Of a DNA stretch of 64,000 nucleotides, positions 34,853-46,267 are shown piece after piece. The notes beneath the pieces were generated by a model. That model did no database searches, had not been told where the DNA came from, and worked only from the letters and a program-made list of their open reading frames with translations. The stretch is from Azonexus hydrophilus. Lineage in GTDB: Bacteria; Pseudomonadota; Gammaproteobacteria; Burkholderiales; Rhodocyclaceae. Every line of letters starts with the position of its first letter. The first letter of the stretch is position 1. Where the stretch lies: assembly GCF_905120355.1 (NCBI RefSeq), contig NZ_CAJHOB010000005.1, positions 121,519-185,518 on the forward strand, given 5' to 3'. A program made the position numbers and the translations under genes.

Positions 34853-36226
34853 ATGCGTACCGCTTCCCGTCTCCGTCTTTTAATTACCCCCTGGCTGGCC
34901 GCCGCCGTGTGCGCCGCGCCGGCCCTGGCTAATCCGTATGAAACCCGGCTCGACAACGGCCTGCGTGTGATCGTGAAGGAAGACCGGCGGGCGCCGACGG
35001 CCGTGCATATGGTGTGGTACCGCATCGGCAGCATGGATGAGGTGGATGGCACGTCGGGCGTGGCGCATGTGCTCGAACACATGATGTTCAAGGGGACGCC
35101 GACGGTGGGTCCCGGTGAATTCAACAAGCGTGTGGCGGCAGCCGGCGGGCGTGACAATGCCTTCACCAGCCGTGATTACACCGCCTATTTCCAGCAGATT
35201 CCGCGGGAGAAGCTGGGCGAGATGATGGCCCTGGAGGCCGACCGGATGCGCCACCTGAACGTCGATGCCAGCGAATTCGCGCAGGAGATCAAGGTGGTCA
35301 TGGAAGAGCGTCGGATGCGCACCGATGATGATCCGCAGGCCAAGCTGTTCGAGCAGATGAATGCAGTTGCATTCCAGGCGCATCCCTATCGTCGTCCCAT
35401 CATCGGCTGGATGAGCGATCTGGAGAACATGAGCGCGGCCGATGCCAAAGCCTGGTACGACAACTGGTATGTCCCCAACAACGCCTACGTGGTGGTGACC
35501 GGTGATGTCGATCACAAAGCTGTGTTTGCGCTGGCGCAGCAGCACTACGGCGCCTTGCCGGCGCGTGCTTTGCCCCTGCGCAAGGAGCAGGTCGAACCGC
35601 GTCAGGAAGGTCCGCGGCGGGTGACGGTCAAGGCGCCAGCGGAATTGCCGGTGCTGATCATGGGCTACAAGATGCCGATCCTGCGCGATGCCCGGCAGGA
35701 CCGTGAGCCTTATGCGCTGGAAATCCTCGCCAGCATTCTCGACGGCCACGATGCCGCCCGTTTCAACCGCAAGCTGGTGCGCGAAGACAAGGTGGCGCTG
35801 TCCGCAGGCGTCAGCTACGACAGTACCGCGCGTGGTCCCGGCATGCTCTATCTCTACGGCAGCCCTGCCGAGGGGCGGAGCGTGGCCGAACTGGAAAGCG
35901 CGCTGCGCGAAGAAATCAAGCGTATCCAGGAACAAGGGGTGAGTGCGGCTGAGCTACGGCGGAGCAAGGCGCAGTTGATTGCCGGTCAGGTGTACAAACT
36001 GGATTCAATGTTTGGCCAGGCGATGGAAATTGGTCAGATGGAAGCTGTCGGCCTGCCCTGGCAGGATGTGGAGGTGATGCGGGAGCGTCTGCAGAACGTC
36101 AGCGCGGCTGAAGTGCAGGCGGTAGCGAAAAAGTATTTCAACGATGATGCGTTGACCGTAGGCATCCTCGACCCTCAGCCTCTGGATGGCAAACCCCGTC
36201 GTCCGGCCGTTGCCGTACGCCATTGA
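34853..36226 (+). CDS. M16 family zinc metallopeptidase, catalytic member
   Basis: From the ATG at 34853 the product has 457 residues with a signal peptide (ending APALA, about residue 25). The inverted zinc site HVLEHMMF (HxxEH) is present at about residues 78-82 with the downstream Glu in VVMEERRMR. M16 proteases work as two-subunit clamshells in the periplasm; the next gene supplies the partner. The frame is open further upstream, but the ATG chosen is the one directly before the signal peptide. Homologues are often called pitrilysin-like or PqqL-like. Confidence 0.9.
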   Translation: MRTASRLRLLITPWLAAAVCAAPALANPYETRLDNGLRVIVKEDRRAPTAVHMVWYRIGSMDEVDGTSGVAHVLEHMMFKGTPTVGPGEFNKRVAAAGGRDNAFTSRDYTAYFQQIPREKLGEMMALEADRMRHLNVDASEFAQEIKVVMEERRMRTDDDPQAKLFEQMNAVAFQAHPYRRPIIGWMSDLENMSAADAKAWYDNWYVPNNAYVVVTGDVDHKAVFALAQQHYGALPARALPLRKEQVEPRQEGPRRVTVKAPAELPVLIMGYKMPILRDARQDREPYALEILASILDGHDAARFNRKLVREDKVALSAGVSYDSTARGPGMLYLYGSPAEGRSVAELESALREEIKRIQEQGVSAAELRRSKAQLIAGQVYKLDSMFGQAMEIGQMEAVGLPWQDVEVMRERLQNVSAAEVQAVAKKYFNDDALTVGILDPQPLDGKPRRPAVAVRH

Positions 36227-36255
36227 GCCTGATCCGGAAGAAACCGAGTGACGTC

Positions 36256-37553
36256 ATGAAAAAAATATTTTCCGGCTTTTGCCTGCTGATTCTTTGCCAC
36301 TTCGCCGCTCCGCTTGCTGTCGCCGGCGTGCAGATCGAACACTGGACGACCGCGCAGGGCAGTCGTGTCTATTTCGTTGCGGCGCCGGCGCTGCCCATCG
36401 TTGATGTGCAGGTCGATTTTGCTGCGGGCTCGATGTTCGATCCGCCCGGCCAGGCGGGACTCGCCGCGTTGACCCGGGCGACGCTCGATCTGGGCGCTGG
36501 CAAGCGCGATGAAAGCGAAATTGCCGAACAGCTTGCCGATCTCGGGGCGGTCATGGGGGGCGGTGTTGATACCGACCGCGCCAGCCTGAGCCTGCGTACC
36601 CTTGCTGAGCGCAGCAAGCGTGATGTGGCGCTGGCCGTGTTGCGCGAGGTGCTGGCCCAGCCTCATTTTTCAGCGGCCATCGTCGAACGGGAAAAAGCGC
36701 GCACCATTGCCAGCCTGAAGGACGCACAAACCCGTCCCGACAGCATTGCCGGTCGGGCGTTCTGGGAAGCGCTGTATCCGCAGCATCCGTATGGCCAGCA
36801 GGCCAGTCCCGACAGCGTCGCCAGTTTGAACCGAGATGCCTTGGCCGCATTTCATGCTCGTCTGTATACCGCCGCGAATGCCAGCATTGTTATGGTCGGG
36901 CAGTTACGTCGCGCGGAAGCCGAAAAGATCGCCGGCGAAATTAGCGCGGCCCTACCTGCCGGCGCCCCGCCCAGCTTGCCGGCTGCACCAGTGGCAACAC
37001 CGGCGCAGCAGAAGAACATTGCCCATCCGGCCAGCCAGGCACACATCTACCTTGGCTTGCCGGCGATCGAGCGCGGCCATCCGGATTTTTTTGCCCTGCA
37101 GGTGGGTAACTACACCCTGGGTGGCGGTGGTTTCGTGTCACGCCTGGTGCAGGAGGTGCGCGACAAACGCGGTTTTGCCTACAGTGTGTACAGCTACTTT
37201 GCGCCGCTGCGTCAGGCTGGGCCGTTCCAGATCGGGCTGCAGACGCAGCGCAAGCAGGCGGCTGAAGCCATCCGCGTTGTGCGCAAGGTGCTGGATGATT
37301 TTCTCCGCGACGGCCCCAGCGAGGAAGAGCTGGCCGCGGCCAAGGCCAACCTGTCCGGCAGCTTCCCGCTGCGCCTGGACAGTAACGCCAAGCTGCTCGC
37401 CAACGTGGCCGCCATCGGCTTCTATGGTCTGCCGCTCGATTATCTCGACCAGTATCGCGCGCGGATCGATGCCGTGACCGCAGCCGAGGTCAAGGCCGCT
37501 TTTGCCCGCCATGTCCGGCCGGCGGATCTGGTGACGATTACGGTCGCAGCAGA

Positions 37554-37557
<4 letters not shown>
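36256..37557 (+). CDS. M16 family peptidase homologue, non-catalytic partner
   Basis: From the ATG at 36256 the product has 433 residues with a signal peptide (KKIFSGFCLLILCHFAAP, cleavage after AVA). The fold is M16 (VDFAAGSMFDPPGQAGLAAL; GGGGFVSRLVQEVRDKRGFAY), but the place of HxxEH reads RATLD, so zinc cannot bind. The RDKRGFAY motif that binds substrate is kept, as in the inactive subunits of heterodimeric M16 enzymes. It follows the catalytic subunit gene by 29 bases, and its stop overlaps the rsmD start (GTGA). Confidence 0.9.
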
Positions 37558-38886
<1,329 letters not shown>

Positions 38887-38900
38887 TCTTCTGTTCGACA

Positions 38901-38935
38901 AAAAACCCGCCGGTGCAAACCTGGCGGGTTTTTTT
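38901..38935. terminator. Bidirectional intrinsic terminator between the ferredoxin and dynamin-like genes
   Basis: AAAAACCCGCC (38901-38911) pairs with GGCGGGTTTTT (38923-38933) and is followed by more T. It sits between the stops of two convergent genes and has a T-run on each strand. Confidence 0.9.
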
Positions 38936-38970
38936 GTGGGCTGTGCTTGCGGCGCGCCCGGGGTCGCCGT

Positions 38971-40920
38971 TCAGGCGACCTGCAATTCGTCGATCTGCTC
39001 GGTTTCCAGCAGTTCCTGCACGCGTGCCTCCATGTTGTCGAGCATCCGGATCTGCTGTTGCAGGCCGGTGCCGACTGTTTCCAGTTCGGCGATGCGGTCT
39101 TCCAGCGTGTCGGTGGCCTGGTGGATGCGCTTGATACTTTCCAGGCGGCGCTTCAACTGGATCTGGTGCTCGCGGACCTGCGTTTCCATGGGCGCCATGA
39201 TGGCGCGCAGCCAGATTTCGGCGTCCTTGTTGGCGCGCTCGAAAGCACGCCGCACCTGCACCGCGACTTCTTCGAAAAATTTCTGGGTGATGTTCTTCTT
39301 GTCATGCGTGAGCAGCGAAACGGTCGAGCCGAGATGGCTGTCGCACCAGTTCTCCAGCCGATCCATTTCCTTCTCGTAACGGAGCAGGGAGAAGGTCGTC
39401 GGGGAGCCCAGTTTCAGGCCGTGTTCTACCGTGAATTTCTTGTACACCATCTCCATCATGGCCAGGATTTCGCCGATTTCATGTGAAGAATCCGCCAACG
39501 CGCGCCGGGTCTGCGCGAAAAATGATTTCATCGCGCTCGACAGGTTTTTCGAAAAACTGGCTTCCAGCATGGCTTCGCGTGTTTCGCCGGTCACTTGGCG
39601 CAGGCGGTCGAGGCCCAGGTGGGCGAACAGATTATTGGTCAGTGTCGAGAACACGCTGCGCACGGCGTAGTAGCGCTGCAAGCCCTGTTCGAATTCATCT
39701 TTCTCGGTGCGCACCTTGCCCATCATGTATTCGACCACGCCACGATTCTTGCCGCGCAGTTCGGTGAGTTCGGTCAGTTGTTCGCTGAGGCCGCTCTGTC
39801 GCGATTCGAGCAGGGTGCGGACGCGTTTGGCAACATCGCCGAACTCCTGACCGGTGCTTTCGCAGACGATATCGCGTTTGGCCGGAATGAGCTCGTCCGA
39901 TAGGGCGGCTTCCAGCATGGGTAGGCGGCTGCGTGCCAGCAGCTCGATGTCCTGGTTGATCTTGGCAACCAGACCTTTCTGCGCCGACACCGGGAACACC
40001 TGGCTGGCTGGCAGATCGAGAATCTGCGCCGATTGTTCAACCTGGCGGGCGATTTCGGCATTGATTTCCGCTTCGGTTTTCAGCTCGTCCCACTGGCCGT
40101 CGATTTTGTTCAGGACCACCAGGCGCCCGCGCCGGGTGGTACCGCCGGTGCAGATATGCTCTTTCCAGATGGCCAGGTCGGATTGGGTGACGCCGGTATC
40201 GGCCGCCAGAATGAAGAGCACGGCGTGTGCATTGGGCAGCAGCGACAGTGTCAGTTCCGGCTCGGCGCCGATGGCGTTCAGGCCGGGGGTGTCGAGAATC
40301 ACCAGACCTTGCTTGAGCAAGGGGTGAGGGAAATTGATCAGTGCGTGCCGCCAGCGCGGAATCTCGACCATGCCTTCGGCGTCCGGGCGATACAGATCGT
40401 TGTCTTCCTCATCGGTAGCGAAACCGAGTCGGCTCGCTTCATCCGGCGTCACCCGGGTGGTTTCGCTGACATGGCGCAAGGCGTCTTGCAGGCTTTCCGG
40501 TGAATCGACATCGATCGGCAGGCGTTCCCATTGATCCGGAAAACGCTTGTATTCGCCGACGCCGGTGTTGGAGGCGCGGGTCTGGATGGGGAGCAATTCG
40601 AGCTGGGGGGGCTTGTTGCCATCGAACAGCAATTCGGTCGGGCACATGGTGGTGCGGCCGATTGAGGAAGGCAGCATGCGGTCGCCGTAATCGGCGAAGA
40701 AAATGGCGTTGATCAGTTCCGATTTGCCGCGCGAGAACTCGGCAACAAAGGCCACATTCAGGCGATCCTCGGCCAGACGCTCGAGCAGTTGTCCCAGTCG
40801 CAGGTCGATTTGCCCATCGGACAGCTCGTTTTCGGTGAGCCAGGTTTGAAACTCGGCGATATCACTGGCAAGTAGGGTGCGCCAGGCAGTGTATGCAGCA
40901 AACTGGTGGGCAAGCGTCAT
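38971..40920 (-). CDS. Dynamin-family GTPase
   Basis: The 649-residue product has an N-terminal large GTPase domain and long helical regions. Seen are the P-loop region FVAEFSRGKSELINAIFF, the switch I-like TTMCPTELLF, G3 LVILDTPGLNAIG and G4 VLNKIDGQWDEL. The helical part ends in a coiled coil rich in Glu/Gln. Bacterial dynamin-like proteins remodel or protect membranes and often occur in pairs; only one is seen here. The first Gly of GxxxxGKS is Ala, an oddity. AAAGGAAC precedes the ATG at 40920. It lies 53 bases downstream of mutM on the same strand. Confidence 0.88.
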   Translation of the reverse strand: MTLAHQFAAYTAWRTLLASDIAEFQTWLTENELSDGQIDLRLGQLLERLAEDRLNVAFVAEFSRGKSELINAIFFADYGDRMLPSSIGRTTMCPTELLFDGNKPPQLELLPIQTRASNTGVGEYKRFPDQWERLPIDVDSPESLQDALRHVSETTRVTPDEASRLGFATDEEDNDLYRPDAEGMVEIPRWRHALINFPHPLLKQGLVILDTPGLNAIGAEPELTLSLLPNAHAVLFILAADTGVTQSDLAIWKEHICTGGTTRRGRLVVLNKIDGQWDELKTEAEINAEIARQVEQSAQILDLPASQVFPVSAQKGLVAKINQDIELLARSRLPMLEAALSDELIPAKRDIVCESTGQEFGDVAKRVRTLLESRQSGLSEQLTELTELRGKNRGVVEYMMGKVRTEKDEFEQGLQRYYAVRSVFSTLTNNLFAHLGLDRLRQVTGETREAMLEASFSKNLSSAMKSFFAQTRRALADSSHEIGEILAMMEMVYKKFTVEHGLKLGSPTTFSLLRYEKEMDRLENWCDSHLGSTVSLLTHDKKNITQKFFEEVAVQVRRAFERANKDAEIWLRAIMAPMETQVREHQIQLKRRLESIKRIHQATDTLEDRIAELETVGTGLQQQIRMLDNMEARVQELLETEQIDELQVA

Positions 40921-40973
40921 GGGTGCGTTCCTTTGCGACGAGGCGACCAGCAATTTAGCACAAATGTCATGAA

Positions 40974-41807
40974 TCAGCGCTGGCAAACCGGGCAGTAATA
41001 GGTGCTGCGGCCGGCCTGGCGGATTTGCCGCACGGTGCCGGAACAGCGTCGACACGGCTGCCCGGCGCGCTCGTAAACGCCAGCCTGGATCTGGAACCAG
41101 CCGGGGCTGCCGTCGCTGTGTACGTAGTCGCGGATACTGCTGCCGCCGGCAGCAATGGCTTCGCTGAGCGTCTCCTTGATGGCCGTTGTCAGCCGGTCGA
41201 TGCGCGTGGCGGCGATGCGGTTGGCAGCGCGCAGGGGGGAGATGCCGGCTCGGAACAGGCTTTCGGACGCATAGATGTTGCCCACGCCGACCAGCAGGTG
41301 GCTGTCCATCAAGACCGGCTTGATTGGGCTATGCCGGCGGGCCAGCGCTTCCTGCAGCCACGCGGCAGTGAATGCCTCGGTCAGGGGTTCCACGCCCAGG
41401 TGGGCCAGCAGCGGATGAGCCAGTGCCGCCTGCGGTGGCCCCGGCTGCCACAGAATGAGGCCGAACCGGCGAGGATCGGTGAAGCGCAGCAGTGTTCGGG
41501 CAAGTACCAGGTCGACGTGATCGTGCTTGTCCGCGGCCAGATCCAGTGGTGCAAACCGCAGGCGGCCACTCATGCCCAGATGCACGATGAGGGTGCCGGC
41601 CCCGTCCGGGGTCGTGCAGTCAATAAGCAGGTATTTACCGCGCCGGCGTATCGCCACGATGTCGCTGCCGGGCAGGATGTGGCCCAGCTCCGCTGGGACG
41701 GGCTGGCGCAGGCGGCCGTTACGCACGACCAAACCGAGCAGGCGCTGGCCGACCAGCCCGGGCTCGATCCCGCGTCGGCACACTTCGACTTCCGGTAATT
41801 CCGGCAT
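40974..41807 (-). CDS. mutM: Formamidopyrimidine-DNA glycosylase
   Basis: MutM removes 8-oxoguanine and formamidopyrimidines and cuts the abasic site. The start is fixed by the catalytic N-terminus: after Met removal the enzyme begins PELPEVE, with Pro as nucleophile and Glu3 next to it; an upstream ATG would block this. Also seen are RRRGKYLL with the catalytic Lys, [12 protein letters not shown] and the C-terminal zinc finger CRRC...YYCPVC. The protein has 277 residues, a usual length. Confidence 0.96.
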   Translation of the reverse strand: MPELPEVEVCRRGIEPGLVGQRLLGLVVRNGRLRQPVPAELGHILPGSDIVAIRRRGKYLLIDCTTPDGAGTLIVHLGMSGRLRFAPLDLAADKHDHVDLVLARTLLRFTDPRRFGLILWQPGPPQAALAHPLLAHLGVEPLTEAFTAAWLQEALARRHSPIKPVLMDSHLLVGVGNIYASESLFRAGISPLRAANRIAATRIDRLTTAIKETLSEAIAAGGSSIRDYVHSDGSPGWFQIQAGVYERAGQPCRRCSGTVRQIRQAGRSTYYCPVCQR

Positions 41808-41893
41808 GATCTTGTCCCTCCGTCCTTTCCTCAATACCATCCTGAACTTGTCCGCTATTATGCGTTCGAATCTGCCGTCATCTGGAATCGATC

Positions 41894-43573
41894 ATGCGCC
41901 GCTTGCGTCCCCTGTTTGCCCTGTCTTTCGCTCTTGCTTTCCCTGCCTGGGCCGCGCCGCCGGAGGCAAGCGGGGAGGATCTGCTTGGGCGCACCGTGTT
42001 CCAGGTGCTGATCGGCGAATTGGCGCTGCGCGAAGGGGCGGTGGATTTATCCCTGCAGGCCTGGGTCGATCTGGCGCAGCGCACCCGTGATCCAAAAGTG
42101 ATCGCCCGCGCGGCGGAAATTGCCAGCTATGCCGGCAACAATGCGCTGGCGTTGCAACTGGTGCGGCAATGGCAGGCAATCGAACCCGATTCGGTGGAGG
42201 CGCGCCGTGTCCAGATCACGCTCCTGATTCAGACCCGGCAGCTGGATGCTCTGCCCGAATTGCTGACGGCACAACTGGCGAGCGACAACGCTGCCGATCC
42301 GGAGGCTTTCGCCAGCAGCTTGCTGCATCTGAACCGCATGTTTGTCCGGGTCCCGGAAAAGGCGGCGGTGTTGCGGCTGCTTGACCAGGTTCTGCCGCCG
42401 TATCTGGGTTTGCCGGAGGCGCATTTCGCCCTGGCGCAAGGTGCGCTTGCCGCCAGCGATGAGCAGCGGGCTCTGGATGAAGCGGGCGCTGCCCTGCGCT
42501 TGAAGCCGGGCTGGGAAACCGCCGCTGTCCTCCAGGCCAAGCTGCTGGAACGGCGTGCACCGGCGCAGGCGATCGATTTTCTCAAGGGATTTACGAAAAA
42601 ATATCCGGCAGCACAGGAGGCACGCCTGGCACTGGCGCAAATGCTGGTTGCCGGCAAGCGCCTGGACGAGGCGCGCGGACTGTATCTGCAGCTGGCCAGG
42701 GATTTTCCGGAGCAGCCGGCGGTGCTTTACCCAGCCGCTCTGCTGGCCCTGCAGAATGACGACCGAAGTACCGGCCAGCAGCTGCTGGAACAGTTGCTGC
42801 AACTGCCCGCGATCGACAAGAACAACATCCACTACCTGCTGGGCCAGATTGCGCAGGAGGCGGGTCAGTTGGAAACTGCCCTGGAGCATTTCCGCCAGGT
42901 CAACGGCGGCGAACGCCTGGTTCCGGCGCGCGCGCGCAGTGCCATCATCCTGCTCAACCAGAATAAGCGGGAGGAAGCCCTGGCCCTGCTGCATGCCACC
43001 AGTGGCCGAACGCCGGCAGAGAAAAGCCAGCTATTCCTGGCGCAGGCGCAATTGCTGCGTGAAGAAGGCAAGGAGGCGGCGGCGCTCGATGCTTTGCTGG
43101 TCGGCCTGAAGCAGCTGCCGGACGATGTCGATCTGCTCTACGATGCGGCGCTGACGGCAGAACGTCTGGGGCGGTATGCCGACATGGAAAGACACCTGCG
43201 TCATCTGCTTTCGCTGCAACCGGAGCACGCGCATGCCCTGAATGCGCTCGGCTATTCCCTGGCGGATCGTAATCTACGCCTGGATGAAGCGGGTGACCTG
43301 TTGTTGCGTGCCTCCCGGTTGGCTCCGGAAGATCCGTTTATCATGGACAGCCTGGGTTGGCTGCAGTACCGCCAGGGCAAGCTGAACGAGGCGCTGCAGA
43401 CCTTGCGGCGGGCCTTTCAGCTGAAGGGGGATCCGGAAATTGCCGCGCATCTGGGCGAAGTGCTCTGGCAGCTCGGGCAGCAGGATGAGGCGCGTGCCGT
43501 GTGGCAGAACGCGCTCAAGCGCAGCCCGGGTAACACCACCCTGCAGGCGACGGTACGGAAATTCCAGCCTTGA
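41894..43573 (+). CDS. Secreted tetratricopeptide-repeat protein
   Basis: The 559-residue protein has a signal peptide (RRLRPLFALSFALAFPAWA) followed by helical repeats throughout, with clear TPR-like units such as AHALNALGYSLADRNLRLDEAGDLLLRA (in parts) and DPFIMDSLGWLQYRQGKLNEALQTL. The last unit ends ARAVWQNALKRSPGN. TPR proteins at this place before lolB are common in betaproteobacteria and probably scaffold an envelope complex. Its stop overlaps the TTG start of lolB, and it is divergent from mutM with 86 bases between the starts. Confidence 0.88.
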   Translation: MRRLRPLFALSFALAFPAWAAPPEASGEDLLGRTVFQVLIGELALREGAVDLSLQAWVDLAQRTRDPKVIARAAEIASYAGNNALALQLVRQWQAIEPDSVEARRVQITLLIQTRQLDALPELLTAQLASDNAADPEAFASSLLHLNRMFVRVPEKAAVLRLLDQVLPPYLGLPEAHFALAQGALAASDEQRALDEAGAALRLKPGWETAAVLQAKLLERRAPAQAIDFLKGFTKKYPAAQEARLALAQMLVAGKRLDEARGLYLQLARDFPEQPAVLYPAALLALQNDDRSTGQQLLEQLLQLPAIDKNNIHYLLGQIAQEAGQLETALEHFRQVNGGERLVPARARSAIILLNQNKREEALALLHATSGRTPAEKSQLFLAQAQLLREEGKEAAALDALLVGLKQLPDDVDLLYDAALTAERLGRYADMERHLRHLLSLQPEHAHALNALGYSLADRNLRLDEAGDLLLRASRLAPEDPFIMDSLGWLQYRQGKLNEALQTLRRAFQLKGDPEIAAHLGEVLWQLGQQDEARAVWQNALKRSPGNTTLQATVRKFQP

Positions 43574-44163
43574 TCTGTGGGCGGCGCAGTTTTTTCTTGA
43601 GTGTGCTGACGCTGGCAGTGTGCGCGGCGTGCACCAGTCTGCCGCCCGCATCCACGGTGCCGGCCAGGGCGCGCGGTGAAGTGGGTGATTTCATCCTTGA
43701 AGGCCGTTTCGCGCTGCAGGTGAGCCGCCCTGAGGGGCGAGTCGACAAGGCTGCTGGCCGCTTGCACTGGCAGCACGACAGCAGTAATTCTCGTGATCTG
43801 GTGCGGTTGGCAACGCCGCTCGGGAGCGGGCTGGCGGAACTGCAGTATGGTCCGGGCGCGGCGCTGCTGATCACCAGCGACCGCCAGCAGCGTCACGGCA
43901 CTGATCCTGCAGCGTTGCTGCAAGAGGCCACCGGCTATCCCCTGCCGGTTGAGCAGCTACCTGGCTGGTTGCTCGGTCGGCCTGCGGCGCAGGACACACT
44001 CAGCCGCGACCCGCAGCAACGCCCGTTGCGCATCGAGTCGCCCCCCTGGCGCATCGATTACCGCTATTCCGATACGCATCCCGACAGCCTGCCGCAGCGG
44101 CTGGATATCTCGCACCCGGAAATCGGGTTGCGTCTTTTCATCGAGCAATGGCAAACACCGTGA
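43570..44163 (+). CDS. lolB: Outer-membrane lipoprotein receptor LolB
   Basis: LolB receives lipoproteins from LolA and inserts them into the outer membrane. The 197-residue product has a lipoprotein signal with lipobox VCAAC, then GDFILEGRFALQVSRPEG and GRLHWQHDS, and LPGWLLGRPA with the exposed hydrophobic loop typical of LolB. The start codon is TTG at 43570 overlapping the previous stop (TTGA). The end overlaps ispE by 16 bases. The lolB-ispE-tRNA-prs order is typical of proteobacteria. Confidence 0.93.
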   Translation: MICGRRSFFLSVLTLAVCAACTSLPPASTVPARARGEVGDFILEGRFALQVSRPEGRVDKAAGRLHWQHDSSNSRDLVRLATPLGSGLAELQYGPGAALLITSDRQQRHGTDPAALLQEATGYPLPVEQLPGWLLGRPAAQDTLSRDPQQRPLRIESPPWRIDYRYSDTHPDSLPQRLDISHPEIGLRLFIEQWQTP

Positions 44164-45008
44164 ATACCATGGACTGGACGAGCGAGTGGCCGGCGCCGGC
44201 CAAGCTGAATTTATTCCTGCATGTCGTTGGTCGTCGCCCGGATGGTTACCACCTGCTGCAAACTGTTTTTCGCTTCATCGAGTGTGCCGACTACTTGCGC
44301 TTCGCGCCGCGTGTGGACGGAGAAATCGTCCTTGCCACGCCGACGCCTGGCGTGGCCGAGGAGGCTGATCTCACCGTACGTGCAGCCCGTATGTTGCAGG
44401 CGCATACGGGATGTCGCCAGGGCGCCAGCATTACGCTGCGCAAACACCTGCCGATGGGAGGCGGGCTGGGGGGCGGTTCGTCTGACGCTGCAACAGTGCT
44501 GCTGGCGCTCAATCATCTCTGGCAGACCGGTCTGCCGCGCAGCGAGCTCGAACGCATCGGGCTGGCGCTGGGGGCAGATGTGCCGGTATTCGTGCATGGC
44601 CGAAACTGCTTTGCCGAAGGGGTGGGCGAACGTTTCATCGATCTGGAGTTGCCGGCAGCAACCTATCTGATCCTGCATCCTGCCGCACATGTGCCGACGG
44701 CGGCGATTTTCGGTGCGGCGACGCTGTGCCGGGATACGCCGCCGCTCGATCCGTCCCAGTGGCGACCTGGCATCGGACATAACGACCTGGAACCCGTCGC
44801 CTGTGCGGCTTTCCCGCCGGTGGCGGCGGCCCTTGACTGGCTGCGCGGTTTCGCGCCGGAGGCGATGATGACAGGCTCGGGAGCCTGCGTTTTTGCGGCT
44901 TTTGCCGATCCGGCTGCGGCACAGGCGGTATTCGACCAGCGACCGTCGGGATGGCGTGGCTGGGTCGCACGTGGCTTGGCGCAACACCCGCTGGCTGAAA
45001 TTGGATGA
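44148..45008 (+). CDS. ispE: 4-diphosphocytidyl-2-C-methyl-D-erythritol kinase
   Basis: IspE is the GHMP kinase of the MEP pathway for isoprenoids. The product has up to 286 residues, with PAPAKLNLFLHVVGRRPDGYHLLQT (in two pieces), the ATP motif PMGGGLGGGSSDAATVL, ALGADVPVF and MTGSGACVFAAF. Possible starts are ATG 44148, GTG 44160 and ATG 44169; the first is kept. It lies within the lolB-ispE-tRNA-prs cluster. Confidence 0.94.
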   Translation: MANTVNTMDWTSEWPAPAKLNLFLHVVGRRPDGYHLLQTVFRFIECADYLRFAPRVDGEIVLATPTPGVAEEADLTVRAARMLQAHTGCRQGASITLRKHLPMGGGLGGGSSDAATVLLALNHLWQTGLPRSELERIGLALGADVPVFVHGRNCFAEGVGERFIDLELPAATYLILHPAAHVPTAAIFGAATLCRDTPPLDPSQWRPGIGHNDLEPVACAAFPPVAAALDWLRGFAPEAMMTGSGACVFAAFADPAAAQAVFDQRPSGWRGWVARGLAQHPLAEIG

Positions 45009-45092
45009 AATTTCGCCAGAGGCTGGATTTTCCATAAAACTTCCCGTATGATTCGCGGCTCGTTCATTTGCGGACCCGCAAGAACGGCCCGC

Positions 45093-45169
45093 AGGGGAGT
45101 CGCCAAGTTGGTCAAGGCACCGGATTTTGATTCCGGCATTCGAAGGTTCGAATCCTTCCTCCTCTGCCA
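45093..45169 (+). tRNA. tRNA-Gln (TTG anticodon)
   Basis: The 77-base gene folds into a full cloverleaf: acceptor AGGGGAG/CTCCTCT (one G-T pair), anticodon stem CCGGA/TCCGG around loop TTTTGAT with anticodon TTG at 45127-45129, T stem GAAGG/CCTTC with loop TTCGAAT, discriminator G and encoded CCA. It lies between ispE and prs, its usual place. Confidence 0.97.
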
Positions 45170-45260
45170 GATTTCCTCCGGGCAGGTCAGCGACCTGCCC
45201 TTTTTCGTTGAATCGAACCGGGCAAATCGCCACGCGCGGTTTCCCGTCGGGATGCGCACT

Positions 45261-46211
45261 ATGGCCTACAACAGCCTGATGGTTTTTGCCGGTAACGCCA
45301 ATCAGAAATTGGCAGCCGATGTTGCAAAACGCCTCAACGTCGACCTCGGTCGTGCCGACGTCGGTCGGTTTTCCGATGGTGAAGTTAGTGTCGAGTTGCA
45401 GGAACACGTACGTGGCCGCGATATCTTCGTGCTGCAATCCACCTGCGCGCCGACCAATGACAACCTGATGGAACTTCTGGTCATGGTGGATGCGCTCAAG
45501 CGTGCTTCCGCCGGTCGCATTACCGCCACCATTCCCTACTTCGGCTATGCCCGTCAGGATCGCCGTTCGCGCTCGTCGCGCGTGCCGATTGCGGCCAAGC
45601 TGGTGGCCAACATGCTCGCCGCGTCCGGTGTCGACCGTGTGCTGACCATGGATCTGCATGCCGAGCAGATTCAGGGTTTCTTCGATATTCCGGTCGATAA
45701 CATCTACGCTCTGCCCATCCTGCTGCAGGACATCAAGCTGCAGAACTACGAAAATCCGATGGTCGTGTCGCCCGACCATGGCGGGGTGGTCCGTGCCCGT
45801 TCCCTGGCCAAACGCCTGGAATGCGATCTGGCCATCATCGACAAGCGTCGGCCCAAGGCCAATGTCGCTGAAATCATGAACATCATCGGTGACGTCAAGG
45901 GGCGTTCCTGCATCCTGATGGATGACATGGTCGATACCGCCGGCACGCTGTGCAAGGCCGCGTCGGCGCTGAAAGCCAATGGCGCCAGCAAGGTCGTTGC
46001 CTACTGTACTCACCCGGTGCTTTCTGGCCCGGCCATCGAGCGCGTGAATACCTCCGATCTCGACGCCCTGGTAGTGACCGACACCATCCCGTTACGGACC
46101 GATGCTGAAGATTGTCCGCGCATTCGCCAGCTGTCCGTTGCCGAAATCCTGGCCGAGACGATCCGCCGGATCAGCAATGAGGATTCTGTATCCTCCCTTT
46201 TCATCGACTAA
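45261..46211 (+). CDS. prs: Ribose-phosphate pyrophosphokinase
   Basis: Prs makes PRPP from ribose 5-phosphate and ATP. The 316-residue product begins [17 protein letters not shown] and has [23 protein letters not shown], the catalytic loop region and the PRPP-binding [10 protein letters not shown]. The ATG at 45261 gives the usual length; an in-frame ATG at 45252 adds three residues. It follows tRNA-Gln by 91 bases and precedes rplY. Confidence 0.96.
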   Translation: MAYNSLMVFAGNANQKLAADVAKRLNVDLGRADVGRFSDGEVSVELQEHVRGRDIFVLQSTCAPTNDNLMELLVMVDALKRASAGRITATIPYFGYARQDRRSRSSRVPIAAKLVANMLAASGVDRVLTMDLHAEQIQGFFDIPVDNIYALPILLQDIKLQNYENPMVVSPDHGGVVRARSLAKRLECDLAIIDKRRPKANVAEIMNIIGDVKGRSCILMDDMVDTAGTLCKAASALKANGASKVVAYCTHPVLSGPAIERVNTSDLDALVVTDTIPLRTDAEDCPRIRQLSVAEILAETIRRISNEDSVSSLFID

Positions 46212-46267
46212 GTTTTTTTAAACCTTCCTGCGCTGGTCGCGGTGCGGGAAATTTTTGGAGTACTTCC

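Noticed and set aside
45093..45169. tRNA-Gln as the attachment site of the element.
   Set aside because: No copy of its 3' end was seen near the element; the repeats match the end of ychF instead.
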